64,000 nt of DNA. Origin: Nemophila menziesii (lineage: Eukaryota; Streptophyta; Magnoliopsida; Boraginales; Hydrophyllaceae). The position numbers and the translations under genes are program-made. The stretch covers positions 16,604,296-16,668,295 of the forward strand of contig JARWIR010000024.1 in the NCBI GenBank assembly GCA_029959085.1, given 5' to 3'. Below the pieces are notes generated by a model, which saw nothing but the letters and a program-made list of their open reading frames with translations, did not search any database and was not told the DNA's origin. This document shows positions 33,660-43,699 of this stretch, in pieces (within the stretch, counting starts at the first letter, position 1; every line of letters begins with the position of its first letter).

Positions 33660-34010
33660 AAGGCCTATGTTAGTTAGAACTTGCAATAGGTAGTTTGCTT
33701 AGTATTTTGTTTTTCGATATTTTGTAATCATTGTCCACTAGGAATTGCATTAGTTGTCTTCTTTAATTCAGTTATTTTCTTATCGAACTTGTATTTTCAT
33801 TATGTATGAATTCAAATTGTTTCTTTGATTAAAATGTTTTTGTTGTTTTATTTCCATACATTTTTGCTCTATTCACGTTAGAGTAAATGGGAGTTCTAGT
33901 AGAACTTAATTTGCAATTAGTGAAATTGAATGAATGATTAAGACAAACAAAATATGGTGGTTCAAAATTTGGGAACATGGTGAACTTTCCTTTATCACGT
34001 GTTTTGTTAT

Positions 34011-36535
34011 CTTTCTTATTCATTCAAGTTCTTAGTAAATGAGTATGTTCGTGCATGGAGAAGATCGCTAGGAGGGATTACATTTTGACAGATCAAATAT
34101 AGCTCGTAGGATGGTGTAAAACCCACCAGGGATGGAAGATTAACACAGACAGAAGTGTGACCACGACTGAGACTATAGAGAGTGGTGGGATTATATTGGT
34201 TAATGAGGGAAATCGTATCTAAGTGTTTAGAAAAAAATCATTTTCACTTTACCCATAGTTACGAAATTGATATATGGCCTTACACGAGGGGTTATTATTT
34301 TGTTGGGAAGATAACCACGTAGATCGAATGATTACATAGAAAACAATGATAGAATATACATGAGACATAAGATTTACGTGGTTCACAAATTTCCAATGTC
34401 CGTGGAGGTTCACGCTGTTTCATTATGATATAAAAACCTTAAACATAGAGAACATCCCTCTTCTATCTTCTACAATGATCTCTTGTGCTTTCTTACTATA
34501 TAACTCCTACCTTTGTTAACCAGTTGGGTTAGCTCAACTAGCCAAAGCCTTGCTATTTATTCAGCACTTAAAGGGGAGGTCCATGATTCGAATCTCCTCC
34601 CTAACAGGTGTAAAGTGAGATGTACAAGGCACGAGTGGTTATATTCTTTCTTATTCATTCAAGTTCTTAGTAAATGAGTATGTTCGTGCATGGAGAAGAT
34701 CACTAGGAGGGATTACATTTTGACAGATCAAATATAGCTCGTAGGATGGTGTAAAACCCACCAGGGATGAAAGATTAACACAGACAGGAGTGTGACCACG
34801 ACCGAGACTACAGAGAGTGGTGGGTTTATATTGGTTAATGAGGGAAATCGTATCTAAGTGTTTAGAAAAAACATCATTTTCACTTTACCGATAGTTACGA
34901 AATTGATAGATGGCCTTACACGAGGGGTTATTATTTTGTTGGGAAGATAACCACGTAGATCGAATGAATACATAGAAAATACAGAATATACATGATACAT
35001 AAGATTTACGTGGTTCACAAATTTTCTATGTCTGTGGAGGTTCACGCTGTTTCATTATGATATAAAAACCTTAAACATAGAGAACATCCCTCTTCTATCT
35101 TCTACAATGATCTCTTGTGCTCTCTTACTATATAACTCCTACCTTTAACCAGTTGGGTTAGCTCAACTGGCCAGAGTCTTGCCATTTATTCAGCACTTAA
35201 AGGGGAGGTCCATGGTTCGAATCCCCTCCCTAACGGGTGTAAAGTGAGAGGTACAAGGCATGAGGGGTTATATTCTTTCTTGTTCATTCAAGTTCTTAGT
35301 AAATGAGTATGTTTGTGCATGGAGAAGATCACTAGGAGGGATTACATTTTGACAGATCAAATATAGCTCGTAGGATGGTGTAAACCCACCAGGGATGGAA
35401 GATTAACACAGACAGGAGTGTGACCACGACCGAGACTACAGAGAGTGGTGGGTTTATATTGGTTAATGAGGGAAATCGTATCTAAGTGATTAGAAAAAAC
35501 ATCATTTTCACTTTACTGATAGTTACGAAATTGATAGATGGCCTTACACGAGGGGTTATTATTTTGTTGGGAAGATAACCGCGTAGATCGAATGAATAAA
35601 TAGAAAATAATGACAGAATATACATGAGACATAAGATTTACGTGGTTCACAAATTTTCTATGTCCGTGGAGGTTCACGCTGTTTCATTATGATATAAAAA
35701 CCTTAAACATAGAGAACATCCCTCTTCTATCTTCTACAATGATCTCTTGTGCTCTCTTACTATATAACTCCTACCTTTGTTGACCAGTTGGGTTAGCTCA
35801 ACTGGCCAGAGTCTTGCAATTTATTCAGCACTTAAAGGGGAGGTCCATGGTTCAAATCCCCTCCCTAACGGGTGTAAAGTGAGAGGTACAAGGCATGAGG
35901 GGTTATATTCTTTCTTGTTCATTCAAGTTCTTAATAAATGAGTATGTTCGTGCATGGAGAAGATCACTAGGAGGGATTACATTTTGACAGATCAAATATA
36001 GCTCGTAGGATGGTGTAAAATCACCAGGGATGAAAGATTAACACAGACAGGAGTGTGACCACGACCGAGACTACAGAGAGTGGTGGGTTTATATTGGTTA
36101 ATGAGGGAAATAGTATCTAAGTGATTAGAAAAAACATCATTTTCACTTTACCGATAGTTACGAAATTGATAGATGGCCTTACACGAGGGGTTATTATTTT
36201 GTATGGAAGATAACCACGTAGATCGAATGAATACATAGAAAATAATGACAGAATATACATGAGACATAAGATTTACGTGGTTCACAAATTTTCTATGTCC
36301 GTGGAGGTTCACGCTGTTTCATTATGATATAAAAACCTTAAACATAGAGAACATCCCTCTTCTATCTTCTACAGTGATCTCTTGTGCTCTCTTACTATAT
36401 AACTCCTACCTTTGTTAACCAGTTGAGATAGCTCAACTGGCCAGAGCCTTGCTATTTATTTAGCACTTAAAGGGGAGGTCCATGGTTCAAATCCCCTCCT
36501 TAACAGGTGTAAAGTGAGAGGTACAAGGCTCGAAC
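34011..36535 (+). repeat. Four tandem ~630-bp units carrying a LINE RNase H fragment and a SINE head
   Basis: Units start at about 34011, 34646, 35275 and 35910 (periods 635, 629, 635). Each has the same order: a LINE RNase H fragment (EYVRAWRRSLGGI, then GWKINTDRS and ESGGIILVNEGNR in the first unit), an AT-rich spacer with a cacgctgtttcattatg block, and the 5' 115 bases of a tRNA-derived SINE. Units 1-3 break inside the SINE and join the next unit; only unit 4 keeps the complete SINE. A fifth partial copy of the spacer lies at 36888-37115. The RNase H pieces are non-functional. Confidence 0.88.
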
Positions 36536-36612
36536 CCCTCCCTGAAAATGGGTGTGCGCGCAAGCTAACCTGGATCACCCATGTAACCCAAAAAAAAACT
36601 CCTACCTTTGTT
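36401..36612 (+). mobile_element. Complete tRNA-derived SINE with 16-bp target duplication
   Basis: The 180-bp SINE (36417-36596) begins aaccagttgagatagctc, with an A box near tagctcaactggccagagcc and a B box ggttcaaatcc. A body with gggtgtgcgcgcaagctaac follows, then a short A tail. It is flanked by a perfect repeat aactcctacctttgtt at 36401-36416 and 36597-36612. The head resembles the SINE at 26365-26486. It is an RNA polymerase III type element mobilised by LINE machinery in trans. Confidence 0.93.
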
Positions 36613-36806
36613 GTGTCTCATAAAAAACTCGATGCATATCCAACCCTAGCCCATTGTAGGGGTGAAATATGATACAAAGCATAACAAACTATGGAGCCTC
36701 ACATATCTAGGAAATATTAATTACTCTCCAACTATCTCAATTCAATTTTTTTCCTTTTGTCATTACTCCCCTCAAACCTTAGCTACTGGTTCAACAAACC
36801 TTAAAA

Positions 36807-36879
36807 CACCGTATGTGGGAATCAAACCCACGACCGCTTGGTTAAAAGCCACACTCTCTACCAGCTGAGCTAAGACGCC
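36807..36879 (-). pseudogene. tRNA-Lys(UUU) pseudogene
   Basis: A 73-base copy that aligns base for base with the intact tRNA-Lys at 37192-37264 and keeps the TTT anticodon and the A and B box regions. The acceptor stem GGCGTCT/ATACGGT has two mismatches and a wobble, and the anticodon stem TGTGG/CCAAG has a mismatch. It should not fold stably. It lies in a duplicated block that shares its 3' flank (ggttcaacaaacc) with the intact copy. Confidence 0.85.
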
Positions 36880-37191
36880 TTTCCAATAGATGGCCTTACA
36901 CGAGGGGTTATTATTTTGTTGGGAAACAACCACATAGTTCGAATGAAATCCATAGAAAATAATGACAGAATATACATGAGACATAAGATTTGCGTGGTTC
37001 AGCAAATTTTCTATGTCCGTGGGGAGGTTCACACTGTTTCATTACGATATAAAAACTTTAAACATAGAGAACAACCCCTCTTATATCTTCTACAATGATC
37101 TCTTGTGCTCTCTTACTCCCCAACTATCTCAATTCAGTTTTTTTCAATCTCCTCTCAAACCTTAGCTACGTGGTTCAACAAACCCTTAAAA

Positions 37192-37264
37192 CGCCGTCTG
37201 TGGGAATCGAACCCACGACCACGTGGTTAAAAGCCACGCGCTCTACCAGCTGAGCTAAGACGGC
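37192..37264 (-). tRNA. tRNA-Lys(UUU)
   Basis: A complete 73-nt nuclear tRNA. The acceptor stem GCCGTCT pairs with AGACGGC over all seven positions and the discriminator is G. The D arm contains TTAGCTCAGCTGG (A box), the anticodon stem CGTGG/CCACG is perfect with loop CTTTTAA (anticodon TTT), and the T arm contains GGTTCGATTCC (B box). No intron. CCA is not encoded, as expected for a nuclear gene. It decodes AAA and AAG lysine codons. Mismatch-free stems support function, in contrast to its neighbour at 36807. Confidence 0.95.
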
Positions 37265-37479
37265 TTTCCAATAATCTTTCATGTATTTTCTTACTGTATC
37301 ACTCGGTCTTTGTTGGTTCTCATAAAAAACCTGGTACATATACAACCCCAATCCTTCGTGAGGGTGGAATATGATATAAAGATTAACAATTATGGTCCCA
37401 TATATATAGGAAACATTACTTATTTATCGAGTATTTTTATTTTTTGGTCTACAAACTTACCGAGTATCTTAATTTTCTA

Positions 37480-38190
37480 CTATTTTATCACTTGAATCTC
37501 AAGTCAAATAACCTCTTTCTTGATCTCTAAATTTAATTGAATCATTAAGTTTAGGTTTCAAGTCACAACTTAAAAAGTATTACCCGAGAAACTTGTGGCT
37601 ACTGAACTAAGGACTAGTCTGGAAGTGCTTATTTTAATGTAGGAATGCACTTTTAGAATAAAATTTTAAATTTTAAAAAATTATTAAAAATAATTTTGAA
37701 ATCTGGAATCACTTTAGGTGCTTTTTTAAGAACCACCAATTTGTTGCTTCTCCTAAAAGTGCTTTTTATAGTCTAAAACACTTTGAAAATTCTAGAAGCA
37801 CTTTTAAGTGTTTCTCACAAAAAGCACTTCCAAACGGGCACTAAATGGAACATGTGGATTTTCATGATTTTCTTATTATAGTTAGTCAAGCAAAAAGAGG
37901 CAGAGGGATAAGGGATCATTACTTGAATTCTAAGTCAAGTAACCTCTTTCTTGATCTCATTACTTGAATCTCAAGTCAAGTAACTTCTTTCTTGATCTCG
38001 TTACTTAATTCAAGCAAGTAACTTTTTTCTTGATCTTTAAGTTTAATTAAATCATTAAGTTTGAATTTCAAATCACAACCCAACAAGTATTGGTCGATAA
38101 ACTTGGGGCTACCAAACTATATGGAACATAGGATTTCCATGATGTTTTTATTATAATTAGAGAAGGAACAAGAGATAGAGGGATAAGTGC
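37480..38190. repeat. Direct duplication of about 250-bp blocks, one copy holding a MITE
   Basis: The block with taatt(g/a)aatcattaagttt, cacaac and ttcatgattt(t)cttattat occurs at 37525-37905 and again at 38037-38175. Between them lie three short repeats of tcaagtaacctctttcttgatct. The first copy contains the MITE at 37611-37841; the second shows the unoccupied site (accaaactatatggaacat). Confidence 0.75.
37611..37841. mobile_element. Tourist-like (PIF/Harbinger) MITE with empty-site control
   Basis: 231-bp element. The left end is ggactagtctggaagtgctt and the right end, inverted, is gtgcccgtttggaagtgctt. The target duplication is taa (37608-37610 and 37842-37844), the preferred 3-bp target of PIF/Harbinger. 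The neighbouring duplicate lacks it. Non-coding. Similar in size and ends to the MITE at 62852-63084. Confidence 0.85.
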
Positions 38191-39397
38191 ACATTAGATT
38201 GAGACCGTTAAAACAATATTGCACATGAATTTAACACTGAAGATCGTTGATATATATATATAAAGAAATTGAACGCATGTGTCAATTTGATGGCATGTGT
38301 TGGAACTTCTCAAGATGTTCCAGATTGACATATATCGACCCATCAGTTTAGTTATGGACACTTTGTGACATAGAATATATATGGTTGGAAAAATTCTAAA
38401 GTGTTATATAACCCCCATTTTTAAGGGACCTAGTAATCTATTGTAGAGCTCTTTGCACGATTTAAGGACCCCCGTTGTGTTAAAATACGGTCCAAGCAAT
38501 TTCTCTAGATTAGTATTTAAGATGTGAACCCTCTAATGAACACATCCAATTTACATATCATACTTTACAATCTAGTAACCGTCACTTTTCTCAACCATGA
38601 ATCTTCAATCACATAAATTTTTTTTTATATTTGTAACCGACATAAAAGTACTATACGAATATGGAAACCATCCAATATTGGATAAACCTACACCAATTAT
38701 AGTAATACACATACCATGTTATACTCTTACAAAAGTAGCTACTAATTAAATAAAATGACATGTGTTTTGTTATAATAATTAATGGATGTGATGTGAATAT
38801 TGGACCATCCAATATGGATGAAAGTCTTACCCTATGAATATAAGGCGTTTTAACTAAGATAGCAGACAAAAGAAAATGTAAAATATCATAACTTAATTTT
38901 AAGCATTTTTTGCAAATAAGGCTAAAATCCGAAGCATCTCTCTTTGATTTTAAAAGTTTGTTTTGAGTCCTAAAATTATCAAGATCGAAATAGAAAGCTC
39001 TAATATAGACTAAGTGATTGGATTATCTTACTTCACATTGATCAGTTTTCAAATTAAACCTTAGATCTATCAAATATTGATATTAGAATGGTCATTTTTT
39101 CTAGTCTTGTTTATCTACATGACTCACGGTTATACAATCGCCTAATCAGGCCTCTACATCAACTCGCACAACCATGTAACAAAAGTATTAATCAATCATT
39201 TATCTTTCATGCTATTAGAATATATGTATCCAGTGGTGGACTTATGTGGAGTTTCGGAGACTCAGAGTCCTCCTAGACCTCGAATTTTTAAAAAAAAAAA
39301 ATATAATTTCATTTTGAGAAAATAATTAGTTCTCTGGAGTATTAAGTAATATTAAATGTTTAAAATAAACAATTAACTTTGAGGAGTGAGATATTTA
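38190..39397. other. Intergenic, no gene seen
   Basis: AT-rich DNA with a few short inverted matches (ccaatattggataaac near 38670 and ggaccatccaatatgga near 38800) but no recognisable element or gene. Confidence 0.4.
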
Positions 39398-39657
39398 AAT
39401 AAGTTGAAGAGAGAAAAGAGAAAAAGAGAAATAATATATTGATAATGAAAGAGCCATAAAAGCTAGAAAACAAGAGAATACTAGAGACTACATTGTGAAT
39501 GAGTTGATGTCTAACGTAATAGTTTGGGACCATATATATAGGTCTTACTACTTAGTGAACAAAAAAGGTAAAACTAAACTAATTAGGAAATAAATACAAT
39601 ATGGAAATAAACTAATATATAAGGTAATAATAAATTATGGTAATAATATCTATAACA
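39398..39657 (-). mobile_element. LTR-A left copy (3' LTR of a minus-strand copia-like remnant)
   Basis: About 260 bp, closely similar in direct orientation to 40685-40942. On the minus strand it begins tgttatagatattattacc at 39657 and is preceded by a polypurine tract (gtttgagggggg, 39669-39658), the normal arrangement at a 3' LTR. The distal end is not exact. Confidence 0.7.
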
Positions 39658-40034
39658 CCCCCCTCAAACTAAAGTAGTTCGGATAGACAGCAACTTGAGT
39701 TTGAAATCCAAATCATTGATGACGAGTCTTGAGCGTTGTTGATTGAAAAGTATGATAGGGGTGTTGACGTGGTGAGATGTTGATGTCGTGGCGTGGCGAT
39801 GAGGTAGAGAGATCAGCCGAGCATAACCGAGAACCAAAAACCGAATGTTGAGCGAGTTACCGAGATGAGACCATTGGATGGCCTAACTAGATACCGAGAT
39901 GAGACCATTGGATGGCTTAACGAGATAAGACCGTTGAATGACCTAACGAGATGAGACCACTGAATGGCCTGACGACTTGCGAAAGCGAATGAAACGATAA
40001 CGGAAAACCACTTTGCATTGTGGCTCTGATACCA
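39658..40034 (-). mobile_element. Internal segment with PBS, minisatellite and polypurine tract
   Basis: On the minus strand it starts with a perfect tRNA-iMet-type primer site tggtatcagagcc (40034-40022) and ends with the polypurine tract next to LTR-A. In between is an imperfect array of about 30 bp (ggtctcatctcgttaggcca type, four to five units, 39846-39980). It encodes no pol domain, so it is a non-autonomous (TRIM or LARD-like) copia derivative. Confidence 0.65.
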
Positions 40035-40115
40035 TGTTAATTTGCCAACTCAACTAAAAGATTGAACTTGTAGAAGAAGGCGGAGAATAGGTTATAGGAG
40101 ATTTATACTCTAACA
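40035..40115 (-). mobile_element. 81-bp LTR-B of a TRIM-like element
   Basis: On the minus strand it starts tgttagagtataaatctcc (40115) and ends ggcaaattaaca (40035). The polypurine tract gtgagggggtg lies just upstream and the primer site just downstream, so it is bordered by internal sequence on both sides, as in tandem TRIM arrays. Its sequence differs from LTR-A. A degenerate second primer site (near 40285-40303) precedes gacctcaaggacc on the far side. Confidence 0.65.
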
Positions 40116-40684
40116 CACCCCCTCACGTGCAGGCTTAGAGGAGACGTGCATGCTTAGCAGAGTAGATGGATTGATCTAAGCAATGCACGTAGAGGAGATG
40201 GATTGATCTAAGCCATGCACGTGGAGATATCAAGGTGGGTGGCGGTGGAGACTCGAACCCAGGACCTCAAGGACCTGGAGCTCTGTACTATGTAAGTCCA
40301 CTTGTTGTATGCCATCTAATTTGTGTTTTTACCATTCTTTTGCAAGAGGTAAGTCCACTTGACATGTTAGTCAAGTATTATACTTCATAATATCCTTGAT
40401 GAACCAGAAATACAAACAACAAACAAGAGTGGTCAATCACTACCTCCACCTAACATTAACCAGATGGAACCTAACCTAAATAAAAACTAAACTATGAAAC
40501 TAACGAATGAACGAGGTATATTATTTGTTATTACGGGAGTTTGTGACACATATTATTGGATATATGGTCTTTGTGCATTTTTTTATATCTTAACTTCTCA
40601 ACGTGGCAACTCAAAGTAAGTAAAATTAACGATGAATTGGTTTTTTTTTTCAAAGTGACTTCAAGTACGGGCAATACCTAGTTT

Positions 40685-40942
40685 ATATAAGTGGAAGAGA
40701 GAAAAGAGAAAAAGAGAAATAATATATTGATAATGAAAAAGCCATAAAGGCTAGAGATACACTATGAATAAGTTGATGTCTAACATAATAGAATGAGACC
40801 ATATACATAGGTCTATCTACTTGGTGAACAAAAAGTTAAAACTAAACTAATTAGGAAATAAATACACTTAGAAAATAAACTAATCTAATAAGGTAATAAG
40901 GTATTATGGTAATAATTAATTATGATAATAATATCTTTAATA
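40685..40942 (-). mobile_element. LTR-A right copy (5' LTR)
   Basis: Direct-repeat partner of 39398-39657, sharing gagaaataatatattgataa and taaaactaaactaattagg. Base differences scattered over the pair show an old insertion. Internal DNA between the two LTRs is about 1.03 kb and has been invaded by the LTR-B element. Confidence 0.7.
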
Positions 40943-41650
40943 TGAGGTTCAGTGTTAAGTCAAAGATAAAAATTATCGAGCAAACTAGGTTCAAGTCATA
41001 GTGAAAGTTAGGGGGTGAGCAAATAAGAATCATAAAATTAAACCGAACCAAAAAACTGAAAAAATCGAACCAAAGAAACAAAAATCCAGAAAAAATCAAA
41101 TGGTCTAGTTTTAAATTTTTCAAAATCCGATTTTTTTTTGTTTGGTTCGGTTTACTATGCAAAAACCGAACCCAAAAAACCAAACTGGCGAAAGAAAAAA
41201 ATAAGGAATCTGTGAATTTTTTTTAATAAGTATTATGTGGGTGAATATTTTGATGAGAGTTTATCATCTACGTGAGGATTTACTATTTGATGGTGCTATT
41301 AGTGAGAACTTTTATTATATCACTTAACATTATAAGTAACCGTTACTTGATTGATTTTATTAATATGCTATAAAAATCACCAAATCATACTTGTGTGCAT
41401 GAATTATGAAGTTGAAAACAAACTCCAATAAAAAAACACAACCAAATAAAAAATTACAAAAAAAAAAGAGAAAGGAGATTACAAACAATCGCGCAAGAGA
41501 GAGAGAGTAAGATTTGTGTGTTTGAACGGTGTGCCTAATAAATCAAAACAACAAAAAAATTTGAGAGAGGGAGAGTGAGAGGTTATGTGTGAGAATGTTT
41601 TAGTATTTTATGGAAATGATATAACTAAAATAGTCATTCTTGTATGCTAA
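40943..41650. other. Intergenic with a truncated repeat and GA microsatellite
   Basis: At about 41008-41190 there is a segment rich in accgaaccaaaaa motifs beginning ttagggggtgagc, typical of one family of plant MITEs, but only one end is present. A gagagagagagag tract lies at about 41499-41512. No gene seen. Confidence 0.45.
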
Positions 41651-41713
41651 AGAAGAAGCGGTCAGGTTGAAAGAAAAACTGGAACATTAGGTCAAAGCGC
41701 CGCACTGAGAACA

Positions 41714-42780
41714 TTGAGAACACTGAGAAGACGTGTTTCCTCACCGGACGTCTCCCTTCAATCCAAGAGAATGGAGGAGCTGCCATTAGTATCACCAACA
41801 GCCACTTCGGCGGACAAAGAACACTCTAATACAACAATGGTTACAAATGATTCGCCCGTTATTAGGCCTGACCTAGGGCAATTCCTAAGCTTGACATTGA
41901 CTATGGAGAATCAAAGACTCATAAAAAGAGCGAGGTCCGATGAGATAACGGGCATAGCAAATCGGAAAATTGCTCTTAAACGAGCACCATCAATGGTAAA
42001 TACGCCAAAGAAAAATTCAGGATGGCACTCTGCCGTAACAGGTTTGAACATTGTTATCCCTACTATAGTTGATTCCAATAAGAATAAAGGAAAAAATATA
42101 TTGAATGAAGAAGAATGGGCTTTATATCATTAGTTGAGGATGACAAATTTATAGAGGAATATGATTATCCTCAATTGGTTAGGATGAGGGAGGAATAATA
42201 GAGTGTGTTATGGAGTAACATGGTAGTGATTAGGCTGCTAGGCTATAAGGTGGGATACAATTATCTCGCTATGAAACTGAGACAAATATGGAACCCAAAA
42301 GGTCTCTTTGAGTTGGTGGGCATTGTTCATGGATATTTCATGGTCAACTTCTTGAATCGGGATGATCTAAGCTTCGCTCTAGGGGGAGGTCCGTGGATGA
42401 TATTCGATCATTATTTGGTGGTTCGTGAGTGGACGCCAGATTTCAAACCTCATGAAACACCCATAACTACTACCACAACGTGTGTTAGTCTAATGTAGGA
42501 ATTCAATATTATACAACGAGGAATATTGATAAAGATGGGGGATATTATTGGGGAAACAAGTTTGAATCGATCTACTAACCAGGACGAGAATGAGGTCTAA
42601 TTACGCGAGACTAGCCGTTGAACTAGACTTTGATAAACCTCTTGTTCCAAAAATTCATATCGGTAGCAAGATATGTAATTTGGAGTAGGAGGGATTACAC
42701 ATGATCTTCTTTTATTGGGGACGTTTTGGTCACAAGAAAGATAAATGTCGTTTACTAGGGACACACAAGATGAATATTAC
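41714..42780 (+). pseudogene. LINE-C ORF1 (gag-like)
   Basis: Open pieces at 41714-42133 and 42205-42498 correspond to LINE-B ORF1: NTPKKNSGWHSAVTGLNIVI in the first and VIRLLGYKVGYNYL plus PWMIFDHYLVVREWTPDFKP in the second. A decayed zinc knuckle (FGHKKDKC) follows near 42728-42752 with its first Cys pair lost. Frameshifts at about 42133 and 42498 break it. Its product would have been an RNA-binding protein. Confidence 0.7.
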
Positions 42781-43699
42781 TATGGGACAAGGCTTACAAA
42801 ATGTGGAACCAATTCTAAGACCCATGTAGGAAGTGGTGGAAGTAGAACAATCCACTCACTGTGAGTGGGTAACAGTCCAACAGATTGGTAATAAAGCCTA
42901 AGGACGAAAACCTGCGGCGAATGGGCAAAACACGTCATGTAAATCCCATTAAAAACTTTGGCTCAAGGTTTGAGTCGTTTCTAATCGAAGAATGGGATAA
43001 TGGAGCCATGGAGGGAAGGTAAAAAAGTGGTACTGATCAGGAGAAGGAAGGAAAATCAAGTTTATAGGGAAGACACAAGGGGGCTAGAAAGTCAAAGGCA
43101 AAGAAGAAGTTGAGTGGTGGAGCGAACCACAATGTCATTGTGTATACCGAATTCGAAAAAGTTAGGAAAGTTAATGCACAATTAGGAGTGAAAAATGAAA
43201 GCCTAGAAGTTAATATGGAGATGGTGTCATTTCGAGTTGGTTAAAAATGCGGCAAATCTCGCAAAAAGATTAACGGGATAACATCGTATAAGAAAGTAGG
43301 AGGGGTAATAGTGCAAAGCAATAAAGTATTGGGTACAGGTTTTGTAGTGGAAACATCTGATGGGGCGAATGTTAATAGGGTTGTGAACCATGTGCGAGCA
43401 GCTGTAGCATCAGTGAGTATTACATAAGGTTTTTCTATTGACGAGATGGACCCAGGACTTGGTATGCAAACTGATAGGAACAAATCAGTGGAAGATGGGC
43501 TGATTAAGAGTACTATTCATAAACATCTGAGTCAAGTGCTAGAATTACAAGATCTAGCCGGCGAAGCGAAAGAAGGCGAACAAAAGAAGGCTGAGAAGCC
43601 TCGGATATGATCATTGTAGCTTAAATAATTTATGTGGTACCACCCTCAAATTATTTGTTTTATCTGTACACCAGCTAATAAATTTTAGGGGTGGAATGG

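Noticed and set aside
34518..36500. Four tRNA genes in the tandem units
   Set aside because: They have A and B boxes but no acceptor or anticodon stem pairing. They are SINE heads.
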